Source of the DNA: JBNPEO01 sp050490315
Lineage (GTDB): Bacteria; Actinomycetota; Actinomycetes; Actinomycetales; Micrococcaceae
DNA: 64,000 bases
Direction: 5' to 3'
Assembly (NCBI RefSeq): GCF_050490315.1
Contig: NZ_JBNPEO010000005.1
Coordinates: 1-64,000, forward strand
The notes beneath the pieces were generated by a model. It was not told the DNA's origin, did not search any database, and saw only the letters and a program-made list of their open reading frames with translations. The position numbers and the translations under genes were made by a program. Shown here one piece after another: positions 16,226 through 24,856 of the stretch (positions are counted from its first letter, which is position 1; the number at the start of each line of letters is the position of its first letter).

Positions 16226-17254
16226 ATGAGTCAGAACCTAGGTGTGGTGGCCCACGCGGCAGGGGATTTGCGGGTTGAGCAGCTGCCCGAGCCCGTCCCC
16301 GCGGCGAATGAAGCGGTGGTGAAGATCGCCTTTGGTGGGGTGTGCGGCTCCGACTTGCACTACTGGAAACACGGTGCCGCGGGGGACTCGATACTGCGCG
16401 AACCCATGATTCTGGGCCATGAAATCTCCGGTACGGTGCTGCAGGCTGCAACGGATGGATCCGGCCCAGCGGTTGGCACGCGCGTTGCGGCTCACCCACT
16501 CACAGCGTGCGGAGACGGGGTCACTCCCTACCCGGAGGACCGCCCCAACTTGGCACCAGCCTCAACGTACTTGGGTTCGGCCATGCACTTGCCGCACACC
16601 CAGGGTGCCTTCGCGCAGCGGGTTGCCCTGCCGGCAAGGATGCTCCATGTGGTACCGGAGGGCGTTTCTTTGGAAGCGGCCGCGCTCGCCGAACCGGCCG
16701 CCGTCGCGTGGCATGGCCTTGAGCGCGCAGGGGATATTCGTGGCAAGCGCGTTGCAGTCATTGGTGCAGGTCCCATTGGGCAGTTGGTGATCGCCGCTGC
16801 ACTTCAACACGGTGCTGCTGAGGTTATTGCCACGGATCTTTTTGATGTGCCGCGCGGTATTGCCGAAAAGCTCGGGGCTAGGACTCTAGACGCTCGCGAC
16901 GGTGACTCGATCGCCGCCCTCTTTGCCGACGTCGTCATTGAATCCAGCGGTACTGTGCCGGGACTGACGGCCGCGATCTCCGCGGCAGTGCGAGGCGGGA
17001 CTGTGGTGATGTTGGGGTTGCAGCGGGCCGGAAACATTGAGGTCCCCATGGCTACGGCCATTACGCGGGAGCTTACGCTCACTGGCTCGTTCCGGTTTGC
17101 GGGGGAGTTCAATGCGGTGCTCGATGCGCTGGGTGACGGTTCGCTTCGCACGGACGGGATCGTCACGCATGTGGTTCCCGCCGCCGATGCTGTGGAGGCG
17201 TTCACCGTCGCGGCGGACGCTTCGGTGTCCTCAAAGGTGCTGCTGGCCTTTTAA
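16226..17254 (+). CDS. idnD: L-idonate 5-dehydrogenase-like, zinc-dependent
   Basis: A 342-residue medium-chain dehydrogenase starting at ATG 16226 behind GAAGGGAA. It resembles E. coli IdnD in YLGSAMHLPHTQGAF and LTGSFRFAGEFN. Catalytic zinc ligands are present: Cys in GGVCGSDLHYW, the His-Glu of LGHE, and a Glu in ALAEPAAV. The Rossmann motif is GAGPIG. The structural-zinc loop is unusual: where four Cys are expected there is only one (TACGDGVTPYPED). It would oxidise L-idonate to 5-ketogluconate, feeding idnO immediately upstream. It ends before a tandem of intergenic hairpins. Confidence 0.85.
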   Translation: MSQNLGVVAHAAGDLRVEQLPEPVPAANEAVVKIAFGGVCGSDLHYWKHGAAGDSILREPMILGHEISGTVLQAATDGSGPAVGTRVAAHPLTACGDGVTPYPEDRPNLAPASTYLGSAMHLPHTQGAFAQRVALPARMLHVVPEGVSLEAAALAEPAAVAWHGLERAGDIRGKRVAVIGAGPIGQLVIAAALQHGAAEVIATDLFDVPRGIAEKLGARTLDARDGDSIAALFADVVIESSGTVPGLTAAISAAVRGGTVVMLGLQRAGNIEVPMATAITRELTLTGSFRFAGEFNAVLDALGDGSLRTDGIVTHVVPAADAVEAFTVAADASVSSKVLLAF

Positions 17255-17260
17255 ACGCGT

Positions 17261-17322
17261 CGAGTTGGGGAGTCGCCTTGGGGTTTTTGTGGAAAAACCA
17301 CACAAAACGCCAACCCCAAAAA
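17261..17322. repeat. Imperfect hairpin sequence left of the assembly gap
   Basis: The stretch begins CGAGTTGGGG and holds GTTTTTGTGG-AAAAA-CCACACAAAAC as a hairpin, ending in GCCAACCCC. The outer parts pair poorly. It shares the GAGTTGG and GTTTTT elements with the palindromes at 13789-13860 and 17343-17402 and may be a family copy distorted by the adjacent gap. Confidence 0.5.
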
Positions 17323-17332
17323 NNNNNNNNNN
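17323..17332. other. Assembly gap (10 N)
   Basis: Ten unspecified bases mark a scaffold join between two hairpin repeats. True length and content are unknown; ten may be a placeholder. Confidence 0.99.
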
Positions 17333-17342
17333 TGAAACGTGT

Positions 17343-17402
17343 AGGTTGGGCACTTCGTGGGGGTTTTTGGGGAAAACACCCACGCGAAGTGCCAACTCGA
17401 CG
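17343..17402. repeat. Large intergenic palindrome, family member 2
   Basis: The arms read GGTTGGGCACTTCGTGGGGG on the left and GCGAAGTGCCAACTC on the right, around a GTTTTT..AAAAC loop region, with a 1-base and a 2-base indel between the arms. The frame (GAGTTGGCA, then a variable segment, then GTGTTTTC) is that of the palindrome at 13789-13860, while the middle of the arm differs. It lies between convergent idnD and the purine permease. Confidence 0.7.
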
Positions 17403-17410
17403 GAGGGAAA

Positions 17411-18853
17411 TTAGTTGATGCCCAGCATTTGCTCGATCGGGCCAATTCCAAAGAAGATCAAGAACGCGGCAGCCACGGTCCACATCAATGGGTGAATTTC
17501 GCGTGCGCGGCCCTGGAACGTGCGGATCAGCACAAAGGCGATGAAACCGGCACCCAGACCGTTAGCGATCGAGTAGGTGAACGGCATCAGGGTGAAGGTC
17601 AGGAACGCCGGAATGGCTACGCCCCAGTCGCTCCAGTCGATGCGTCCCACCTGGGAAACCATCATAAAACCAACGACGACGAGCGCCGGCGCCACAGCCT
17701 CGAACGGCACCAAGTTGATCAGCGGGGTAAAGAACATAGCCACAAGGAACAACAGGCCGGTGACCACAGAGGCCAAACCGGTACGTGCACCTTCGCCAAT
17801 GCCGGCGCCGGATTCGACATAGATCTGGTTGGAGGACACCGAAGCGCCACCACCAACGATTGCGCCCAAAGCGTCAATCTGGAGAACCCGATCAACGTTG
17901 GGGATGTTGCCATCCTTATCAATGGTGCCAGCCTCGGTAGCCAGGCCAACCATGGTTCCCATGGCGTCAAAGAAAATCGACAACAGGATCACAAACGCCA
18001 GCAGTGCTGCTGCAACAAAACCGAGGTGCTCAAAGGCGCCGAAGGGGTTGGCCTTACCAATCAGACTCAAGTCCGGTGCGGTCCAAGCTGTGAACTTGGG
18101 GGCCACTAGGGACCAGCCCTGAGGGTTGGTGGTCTTGCCGTCGAAGCTGGGACCAATGTGCAGGGTGAATTCGAGGATCACGGACAGAACAGTGGAGGCG
18201 ATGATACCGATCAGGATTGCGCCCTTAACCTTGCGAACCACCAAAGCGATGGTCAGGATTAGGCCAGAGACGAAGACCAACGTGGGCCAGCCCATCAGCT
18301 TGCCGTCAAAACCCAAACCAACCGGAACGGTGGTGCCAGCAACGTCAGGGATACGCCGAACAAAGCCAGCGTTCACCAAGCCGATCAAAGCGATAAACAG
18401 ACCAATGCCCACAACAATTGCGGTCTTGAGTCCCTCAGGTACGGCTTTGAAAACGGCGGTGCGGAAACCGGTCAGAACCAGAATCAGCATGGTCACACCG
18501 GAGAGGACAACGAGGCCCATCATGTCCGGCCAGGTCAGGCCGGGGTGGGTTGATACAGTGACCGCTACAAAGGCGTTCACGCCCAAGCCGGTAGCCAAAG
18601 CGAAGGGGTGTTTGGCCCATGCGCCCATCAGAATGGTCAAAACACCAGCCACCAGTGCGGTGACAGCCGCTACGGCGGTGAAGCCCAAAACCTGACCGCT
18701 CGAGTCTTTGCCCGCGAGGATCAGGGGGTTCAGCACCACGATGTAGCTCATGGCGAAGAACGTTGCGAAACCACCACGGATTTCGCGTGAAAAATTGGAG
18801 CCGCGCTCCGAAATCTTGAAGTACCGGTCCAGTGCCGATCCCTGCTTGAGCAT
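17411..18853 (-). CDS. pbuG: NCS2 family purine permease (AzgA/PbuG type)
   Basis: A 480-residue nucleobase transporter. It has the AzgA-branch marks AMSYIVVLNPLIL near residue 35-48, GLGVNAFVA at about 88 and SVSSNQIYVESGAGIGEGARTG in the second half, with 12-14 hydrophobic segments. This branch carries guanine, hypoxanthine or adenine by proton symport. The N-terminal YFKISERGSNFSREIRGG is typical. The gene stands alone, convergent with idnD and divergent from the CopC-like gene. No purine riboswitch was seen in the 120-bp upstream region. Confidence 0.9.
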   Translation of the reverse strand: MLKQGSALDRYFKISERGSNFSREIRGGFATFFAMSYIVVLNPLILAGKDSSGQVLGFTAVAAVTALVAGVLTILMGAWAKHPFALATGLGVNAFVAVTVSTHPGLTWPDMMGLVVLSGVTMLILVLTGFRTAVFKAVPEGLKTAIVVGIGLFIALIGLVNAGFVRRIPDVAGTTVPVGLGFDGKLMGWPTLVFVSGLILTIALVVRKVKGAILIGIIASTVLSVILEFTLHIGPSFDGKTTNPQGWSLVAPKFTAWTAPDLSLIGKANPFGAFEHLGFVAAALLAFVILLSIFFDAMGTMVGLATEAGTIDKDGNIPNVDRVLQIDALGAIVGGGASVSSNQIYVESGAGIGEGARTGLASVVTGLLFLVAMFFTPLINLVPFEAVAPALVVVGFMMVSQVGRIDWSDWGVAIPAFLTFTLMPFTYSIANGLGAGFIAFVLIRTFQGRAREIHPLMWTVAAAFLIFFGIGPIEQMLGIN

Positions 18854-18973
18854 GCTTGTGCCTCCGGGAACTAGGGGTGATGAGTCAAATCATATTCGCT
18901 TCGGCGCTGGGCTGAGTCCAAAAGAGCTTAGTGTGTAACTAAGGCAACACCCGTAAATACAAGGAGATCTAGC

Positions 18974-19699
18974 GTGATGAGTGCCCGACGGCTGCCATTT
19001 TTACCTTCGAGCAGGGTGGTGATGCGCTGGCTTGGGGCCTTGTTGCTAGTGGCCGGTTTGGGATCCTTGGGTGTTGCTGCTGCCTCGGCCCACGACTCGG
19101 TGGTGGGAACATCTCCCAGTAAAGATTCCACCGTTGCCGTGGTTCCTTCCCAGGTCACCGTCACCTATAGCGAAAATCCCCAAGGCATCAATCCCATCGT
19201 TCAGGTGAAAGATGCGAGCGGAACCAACTGGTCTGACGGTGCTCCCACAATCGTGGACAACGTGGTCACACAGAAACTCAAGGCCGGTGCCCCCGCCGGT
19301 AAGTACACGGTCCTTGCGGACATTGTCAGCTCAGACGCTCACCGGACTCAGGAAAATTTCACGTTCACGGCAAAGGCCGGCTCACCAGCGGCAGATGGTT
19401 CAGGTACGACGGCGGCTACCGCACCTAGTGGCGACGGCGCCGTTGCTGGGACTGCTGCACCGGGTTCTCCAGGACCTGAGACAGCCACGGATGACGCCTC
19501 CGAACCGTTCCCTTGGAGCATTGTGGCGTTTGCGCTAGTGGCTGTGGGTTTGCTGGTTGCGTTGGCCCTGATGGCTCGCCGCCGTATTGGTGCTGACTCC
19601 ACAGGATCGGCTGCAAACGCATCTGATGACGAATTAGATGATGACGACGATGACGATTTCGATCAGGAAGACGGCGTCACTCAGGACCGGATCGTTTAG
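18974..19699 (+). CDS. CopC-domain copper-binding membrane-anchored protein
   Basis: A 241-residue exported protein. A signal sequence (about 1-40, ending ASAHD) precedes a CopC domain of about 90 residues. The copper ligands expected for the fold are visible: the His just after the likely cleavage site (AHDSVVGTSP) and a second in SSDAHRTQENF. A low-complexity Ala/Gly/Thr linker follows, then a transmembrane helix near 175-198 and a strongly acidic tail (DDELDDDDDDD). It uses GTG 18974 seven bases behind AAGGAG, with an in-frame ATG one codon later. It probably handles copper at the outer face of the membrane. There is no CopD partner next to it. Confidence 0.88.
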   Translation: MMSARRLPFLPSSRVVMRWLGALLLVAGLGSLGVAAASAHDSVVGTSPSKDSTVAVVPSQVTVTYSENPQGINPIVQVKDASGTNWSDGAPTIVDNVVTQKLKAGAPAGKYTVLADIVSSDAHRTQENFTFTAKAGSPAADGSGTTAATAPSGDGAVAGTAAPGSPGPETATDDASEPFPWSIVAFALVAVGLLVALALMARRRIGADSTGSAANASDDELDDDDDDDFDQEDGVTQDRIV

Positions 19700-19725
19700 G
19701 TCAGTTCGTTGATGTCCATCAGCTA

Positions 19726-19755
19726 GCTAGGTAAGAGGTAGCTAGGTAAGTGGTA
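19726..19755. repeat. Tandem 15-bp repeat
   Basis: GCTAGGTAAGAGGTA is followed directly by GCTAGGTAAGTGGTA (14 of 15 identical), in the short gap between the CopC-like gene and the convergent flavoprotein gene. No function is evident. Confidence 0.8.
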
Positions 19756-19771
19756 GCTCGGCCAGAGATTG

Positions 19772-20482
19772 CTAGGCCAGCCGGACGCCGGCGTAGCCGA
19801 TGGCGCGCTGCCCGGCTGATGGCCGGGAAATAGTTGCCGCCCCGGCGGTTGCCCCAGAGATGACCTGACCTACGAGCTTGGCTTTGCGTAGAACTTCTTT
19901 GTGGCCCGGGGTGACAAGTTCGCCGATGCCCACCAGATAGATGCCAAGTTTTCGCATGGCAGCAATAACGTCCCGGGTCAGTGACATGCCCAGCTCGGCA
20001 AGCATGCGACGCAGCTGGTTTTGTGCGCAGTAGGTTAGAACAATGCTGTCTGCCAACAGCACGCCGTCTTCGGTATGGATGGCCCATCGCTGCTTGGGAG
20101 CAGGGACAATGGCCTCGGCGCCGTTGGTGTTGCTCTTGGCAGGTGCGTTATCAATTGGTCTCAGGTGGATGGCGTGGGTGCCCTTGCGAATATCTAAGCC
20201 GTGGCTATTGGCATAATTCCGTAGGTGACGCATGATTTCGGTGCGTTCCCTATGCGAAGCGGCATCAGCGTCGTGAATGCGGGGGAGCTGTCCGGTGGTT
20301 ACAGGTGGATCCGCGCGCAAAGTATGGCTGGGGAGAGGGATATCAAGGCCATCCACAATAATCGCTGCAATGCCTTGGCGGCTCAGTTCACTGGCCACCG
20401 CTAGACCGGGAAGGCCCGAGCCAATGACCACGGTGGTAGTTTCCTCGGCCGCGCCTTCGGGGAAATGTGGTGTGCGCTTCAT
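19772..20482 (-). CDS. Small FAD/NAD(P)-binding protein, function unknown
   Basis: A 236-residue protein starting at ATG 20482 behind GAGGAGA. The only clear motif is an N-terminal Rossmann fold (VVIGSGLPGLAVASELSRQG at about 18-37). The rest has short dinucleotide-binding-like strands (GIYLVGIGEL near 180) but lacks the length of a complete flavin monooxygenase (usually above 350), so it looks like a reduced or divergent member. It follows the lactone-oxidase-type gene on the same strand with a 60-bp gap holding a stem-loop. A partnership with that FAD enzyme is possible but unsupported beyond position. Confidence 0.6.
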   Translation of the reverse strand: MKRTPHFPEGAAEETTTVVIGSGLPGLAVASELSRQGIAAIIVDGLDIPLPSHTLRADPPVTTGQLPRIHDADAASHRERTEIMRHLRNYANSHGLDIRKGTHAIHLRPIDNAPAKSNTNGAEAIVPAPKQRWAIHTEDGVLLADSIVLTYCAQNQLRRMLAELGMSLTRDVIAAMRKLGIYLVGIGELVTPGHKEVLRKAKLVGQVISGATAGAATISRPSAGQRAIGYAGVRLA

Positions 20483-20508
20483 ACCAGCAGGTCTCCTCGG
20501 AAAGGTAG

Positions 20509-20532
20509 CGGACCGCATAAAAATACGGTCCG
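20509..20532 (-). other. Short stem-loop between two flavoprotein genes
   Basis: CGGACCG and CGGTCCG form seven perfect pairs around a 10-base AT-rich loop in the transcript of the lactone-oxidase gene. It might be a weak terminator or processing site; no T-run follows the stem. Confidence 0.45.
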
Positions 20533-20542
20533 ACGGTGCGGA

Positions 20543-21916
20543 TTATCCCCCGAATGGTGGTAACACTCGGGCAAGATATTCGTTATTAAAAACGTGTCCC
20601 GGATCAACAACGTCTCGAACACTACAGAACTTTTCCATGCTTGGATAGAGCCCGCCGAGGACCTGGTAGTCCAAGAAATGGACCTTGCCCCAATGCGGCC
20701 TTCCTCCATGCGCTAGGAAGATCTCCTCCGCGGCCCGGAAGTACTCAGTAAATTCGGTCTGAACATAGGCATGAACGGCCACGTAGCCGGTCAGGCGGCC
20801 ATTGGCAGTGGAAAGTGGAATGGAATCAGCGGCGGCACAGCGAACCTCAACGGGGAATGGCACGTTCAACTTTTTCCGGGCGATCATTGCTTCGAGTTCC
20901 CGCACAACCTCCGGAACCTGTTCCAAAGGCAAGGCATATTCCATCTCACGGAACTTGATGGTTCTAGGGGTGGCGAACACCAGATGAGACCGGTCCGAGT
21001 ACTCGCGGTTTCCCGTCAAATGGGTAACCACGCGGTTGGTGCGTGGCACGGCAGCCGGGAAGCGATGCAAAACCCTGTTGAGACCATCGAACAAAATATT
21101 GGACACAACTGTCTCGTCCACAAATTTGCCGATGGGATTAAGCCGTCCTGGGACCGAGGTGTTCTGGTGGTATTCCGGTCCAGTGCCAGCGGGCAACCTA
21201 GTGTTGCTTTTGCTCAGCGCGGTGTTGGTATGCGGAAACCAAAAGAATTCAAAGTGATCAACACTTGCTGCTCGCTCGGTGAACGATTCCAGCACACCAG
21301 CCAGAGGTTCCCGCCGTTCCTGAGCGTGGAGGATAAAAGCGTCCACACACTGAATGGTGACCTCGACGATGATGCCGATGGCGCCCAAACCCAGCCGTGC
21401 AGCAGAGAACACTTCCGGGTTGTTCTCTTCAGAGCAGCTGATGAGAGCTCCCGTGCCCGTGACGATCTTCAACGCCTTGACCTGGGTGGGCAGCACACCA
21501 AACTTCAATCCGGTCCCGTGGGTGCCTGTGGAGATGGCTCCGGCGATGGTTTGTTGATCAATGTCGCCCAGATTTTCTAAGGCCAGCCCATACGGCTCCA
21601 AAAGTGCTGACGCACGGTGCAGGGTAGTGCCGCCAAGGAACGTGGCTTCTTTGCGCTCGCGGTCTACGTGCAGCAGACCGGAGAGCCCATGAGTGCGGAG
21701 TTGAACGCCTGCGCTCAAGGCAATTGAGCTGAAGCTGTGTCCGGAGCCAACGGCTTTGATGGGGGTGCCGTCTTGGACAGCCTGGGTGACTATCGAGGCC
21801 ACTTCTTCAGCAGTGGTGGGGGTGTGCCAATCGCTAGGTTGGCACCGCTGGGTTCCTGCCCAGTTACTCCACTCAACGCCTAGCTTGTGTGCATTGAACA
21901 TTTTGAACCCGCTCAT
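20543..21916 (-). CDS. FAD-linked oxidoreductase, D-arabinono-1,4-lactone oxidase type
   Basis: A 457-residue oxidase starting at ATG 21916, with GAGGGG twelve bases upstream; a start 17 codons earlier looks unlikely. The FAD (PCMH) domain covers about 15-185. It contains GSGHSFSSIA, where the His is the usual site of covalent FAD attachment in aldonolactone and alditol oxidases, and GTHGTG. The C-terminal ALO domain ends with RPHWGKVH and the DPGHVFNN segment. Substrates in this group are sugar lactones or polyols, with O2 or a dehydrogenase partner as acceptor. A small FAD/NAD-binding protein gene follows. Confidence 0.87.
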   Translation of the reverse strand: MSGFKMFNAHKLGVEWSNWAGTQRCQPSDWHTPTTAEEVASIVTQAVQDGTPIKAVGSGHSFSSIALSAGVQLRTHGLSGLLHVDRERKEATFLGGTTLHRASALLEPYGLALENLGDIDQQTIAGAISTGTHGTGLKFGVLPTQVKALKIVTGTGALISCSEENNPEVFSAARLGLGAIGIIVEVTIQCVDAFILHAQERREPLAGVLESFTERAASVDHFEFFWFPHTNTALSKSNTRLPAGTGPEYHQNTSVPGRLNPIGKFVDETVVSNILFDGLNRVLHRFPAAVPRTNRVVTHLTGNREYSDRSHLVFATPRTIKFREMEYALPLEQVPEVVRELEAMIARKKLNVPFPVEVRCAAADSIPLSTANGRLTGYVAVHAYVQTEFTEYFRAAEEIFLAHGGRPHWGKVHFLDYQVLGGLYPSMEKFCSVRDVVDPGHVFNNEYLARVLPPFGG

Positions 21917-22134
21917 CAAAAAATTCTGCCCCTCGATGCAATCTGCTGCGGCTATTACAAGTGACACTCTTTCACGTCGTTAGCACTGTTCCAGCACTGG
22001 GTAGTCATAAGTGGACAACTCTTGCAAGATAGCTCCAACTCGTCCTCCACAGGCTTGAATACCGGATGCCAAAGGGCAATAGTTGGGGCAAGAGTTCTTG
22101 ATAGTGCAGGCACAACCGTAAGGAGGCGGTCCGG

Positions 22135-23199
22135 TTGGTTCAGGACGGTACAGGGGTCAACGGTACAGAAGTAACGGGCCAAGAAAGCCGGGCCGCAGCA
22201 AGGGTCCCCGAGCCAGGCGCCTCTGGCGGCATTGTGGTGGGCGTGGATGGCTCTGAACACGGCCAGTGCGCGCTGATTTGGGCCGCGAAAGAAGCGCAGC
22301 GTCGGAACAAGCCGCTGCACATTGTGACCGCATACTCCATTCCAATTTTTGCGGCTTCAGGGCTCGACGGCGGCTACGCCACCATTGACGACGGGGTCAT
22401 CCGGGATGGCGCTGAAGCAATCTTGAAGCAGGCACTGGCCAAGGTTGCCGAGTACAACATTGACGTTGACGCCACCGTTGAAAATGGCGACGCCTCCGGT
22501 GTGCTGCTTGAGCTGAGCGAAGAGGCTGAGCTCTTGGTGGTTGGTACGCGCGGCCGGGGCGGATTTGTGGGCCGCTTGCTGGGCTCCGTGAGTTCCGCCC
22601 TGCCGGCACACGCCAAGTGCATCACTGTGACTGTTCCACTTCGTTGCGCTCCGCGCTTGGGTGAGACCACAGAGGATCGCCATGTTCAGGCAGAGATCCG
22701 CAAGGATCAGGACATTGCTGTTGCCAACCGCGTAGTGGTGGGCGTTGACGGTTCCGAGCAGGCCCGTGTGGCCGTTCTGGAGGCTGCGGCGCAAGCGGAG
22801 CGGATGGGTGCCGAGCTGCAAATCGTCTGTGCCGTGCCGCAGTACAGTGGGACGCTTGCATGGGTCCCGGCAGCACTGGACCGCGAAGCAATTTTCAAGG
22901 ACATTCAGACGCAACTTGATGCAGGGATCGCCTGGTTGAAGAGCCATTTCCCCAATCTCATAGCAAGCACACTCTTGAAAGATGGTTCGCCGGTTGAAGT
23001 CATGGTCGAGGCCAGTCGCGAGGCTGAACTCGTAGTGCTGGGCACACGTGGCCGCGGCGGATTCGCCGGAATGATGCTGGGCTCCACCTCGGACGGCGTA
23101 TTGCACCACTCCAAGGGGCCGGTCATGGTTGTTCCGGACCGCGAAGATCCGCGCTTGGCTGACAGGTCCAACTTTGGTCCCATGCTTGGCACCGTCTAA
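22135..23199 (+). CDS. Universal stress protein, two UspA domains
   Basis: A 354-residue protein with two tandem UspA domains (about 32-167 and 198-335). Each begins VVGVDGSE and each carries the ATP-binding motif G-x2-G-x8-9-G-S (GTRGRGGFVGRLLGS and GTRGRGGFAGMMLGS). The start is TTG 22135, eight bases behind a strong AGGAGG at 22121-22126; no ATG offers a comparable site. In actinobacteria such proteins are often induced by hypoxia or starvation, but no recognisable regulator box was seen upstream. The gene stands alone. Confidence 0.93.
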   Translation: MVQDGTGVNGTEVTGQESRAAARVPEPGASGGIVVGVDGSEHGQCALIWAAKEAQRRNKPLHIVTAYSIPIFAASGLDGGYATIDDGVIRDGAEAILKQALAKVAEYNIDVDATVENGDASGVLLELSEEAELLVVGTRGRGGFVGRLLGSVSSALPAHAKCITVTVPLRCAPRLGETTEDRHVQAEIRKDQDIAVANRVVVGVDGSEQARVAVLEAAAQAERMGAELQIVCAVPQYSGTLAWVPAALDREAIFKDIQTQLDAGIAWLKSHFPNLIASTLLKDGSPVEVMVEASREAELVVLGTRGRGGFAGMMLGSTSDGVLHHSKGPVMVVPDREDPRLADRSNFGPMLGTV

Positions 23200-23326
23200 A
23201 TAGCGCGGCGTCTAGAACACGCGGATTTAGAGCACGTGCTTCTCTGCCATGCCTTGGGAAGATCGCAGGTCTAAGCGGGGACCTTTGTGGTTAGCGCCGT
23301 GTTGAGCGGAGCGTTGGGTGGCACGT

Positions 23327-24856
23327 TTAGTACCGGGCAGCGTAACCGTAGAGCTGCATCCCGGACATCCAGGACAACTGGGTGACGGCGATTCCGTCTT
23401 GGTAGTTCAGTGCCTGCACAACTTTGCCGCCACCGATGTAGATGGCCACATGGTAGAAACTTGGTCCTGAGCCGAAGAGGAGCAGGTCGCCGGGCTGAAT
23501 TTGGCTAATCGGGATGTGGTTCGGTGCAGCCCAGTACTGGTCAGTCGCGGTGCGCGGAGTGTTCACACCTGCTGCTGCGAACGCTGCATGAACCAAGCCT
23601 GAGCAGTCGTAACCAACCGGACCATTACCGCCCCACACATAGGGACCGCCAACCTTTGACATCGCAAAGTTGATGGCCGTTTGTGCAGCGGAACTTGCCG
23701 GGGCGGGCGCAGGTGCTGGGGCGGGAGCCGGTGCTGCAACAACAGGCGCAGGTGCCGGAGCCGCAACAACGGGTGCGGGAGCCGGAGCGGCAACAACAGG
23801 CGCAGGAGCCGGTGCTGCAACAACGGGTGCGGGTGCCGGAGTGATGGGCGTGGGAGCAGCTGGCGCGGCTGGCACCAAGGCTGGTGCCGACGTCGTTGGA
23901 GCCTTTGTCACGGGTGCCGCGACTGCTGGTGCTGCCACAACGGGAATTGAGGTGCCGGTGTTCGAGGACCCGCCGCTAGAAGAGCCCGAGGCAGAATTTG
24001 TAGAAGGCGCTGCGGGTGCCGGCTGACGTGCTGCTGCAGCGGCAATAGCTGCCAGGCGCTCGGCTTCACGCTGTTGTTCCAGGCCCTGCACGCGCTTGGT
24101 TTCTAGCGCAACGGTGGTGTTGCGGAGTGTGGCGAGCTGGCTGATCAAGAGAGTTTTGTCAGCAGTTGCGCTGGCTACTGCTTCAACGCGAGCCTGGTTG
24201 GTTTCCTCAGCCGTGGCTTTCGTGGACTCAGCAGTTTTGGCTGCTTCTGCTGCTGCGCGGGAGGTTTCATCTGCCGTCGCTTGGAGCGAATCGGCCACGG
24301 ACTTGGCGGTCTCGGCGGTGGTGACGGTGCGTGCTTGCGAGGCGGTGATCGCGTCGAGGGTAGCGGCTCGATTGAGCAAGTCAGTGCCGGAGGTGTCCTG
24401 CATCAGAGTGCTCAGGCTGGGAGTCAGTCCGCCGTTTTTGTAAATGTTAGCGGCCAAGTTTCCCAGATCTTTATGGCTCTTTTGCGCTGCAGTTTTGGCG
24501 GCTTTTGCTTTGCTTTGGGCTAGAGCTGCTGCGTCTTGACGGTCTTTGAGGGCTAGCAGGGCGGTGGTGTAGGCGTCATTGGCCTTCATGCTTTCCACAA
24601 AGCTGGCTTGCTGGTCATCGCTGGTCTGTTCAATCAGCTTCTCTACCCGGCTCACGGCCTCCGCGGCGGAGCTCGCGTGGGCTTTGGCGTCGGCAATTTC
24701 TTGCGGGGTAGGGATGTCCCGACTGGTGCCAACGTGCGGAGCGAGAGGTGCGGAAACAGTTTGTGGCTGGGCAGATGCGGTGCCAACAAAACCGGTCATC
24801 AACAGTGCTGCTGTGCTCAACGCTGCTACGTAGCGTCCACTTCGGTTCAAACTCAT
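23327..24856 (-). CDS. Secreted NlpC/P60 peptidoglycan endopeptidase
   Basis: A 509-residue exported hydrolase from ATG 24856. A signal peptide (about 1-29, ending TASAQ) is followed by a long coiled-coil region (about 50-265), then a Pro/Ala/Val-rich linker built from repeats of APAPAPVVAA (about 285-395). The C-terminal NlpC/P60 domain has the catalytic Cys in YDCSGLVHAAF and the His in FYHVAIYIGGGKVVQA. It resembles RipA-type enzymes that cut the D-Glu-DAP-type stem bond during cell separation. A structured leader of about 100 bases ends against the start codon, suggesting control at the RNA level. Confidence 0.93.
   Translation of the reverse strand: MSLNRSGRYVAALSTAALLMTGFVGTASAQPQTVSAPLAPHVGTSRDIPTPQEIADAKAHASSAAEAVSRVEKLIEQTSDDQQASFVESMKANDAYTTALLALKDRQDAAALAQSKAKAAKTAAQKSHKDLGNLAANIYKNGGLTPSLSTLMQDTSGTDLLNRAATLDAITASQARTVTTAETAKSVADSLQATADETSRAAAEAAKTAESTKATAEETNQARVEAVASATADKTLLISQLATLRNTTVALETKRVQGLEQQREAERLAAIAAAAARQPAPAAPSTNSASGSSSGGSSNTGTSIPVVAAPAVAAPVTKAPTTSAPALVPAAPAAPTPITPAPAPVVAAPAPAPVVAAPAPAPVVAAPAPAPVVAAPAPAPAPAPAPASSAAQTAINFAMSKVGGPYVWGGNGPVGYDCSGLVHAAFAAAGVNTPRTATDQYWAAPNHIPISQIQPGDLLLFGSGPSFYHVAIYIGGGKVVQALNYQDGIAVTQLSWMSGMQLYGYAARY

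Noticed and set aside
17323..17332. Reading frames crossing the N run
   Set aside because: They contain undefined residues and lie within hairpin repeats; not coding.
22017..22096. 9-bp inverted repeat AACTCTTGC ... GCAAGAGTT upstream of the universal stress protein gene
   Set aside because: The arms are 62 bases apart and no known regulator box matches; chance is adequate.
23670..24026. Plus-strand frame rich in Gly-Ala repeats
   Set aside because: It is the antisense image of the Pro/Ala repeat linker of the NlpC/P60 protein, with no ribosome site.
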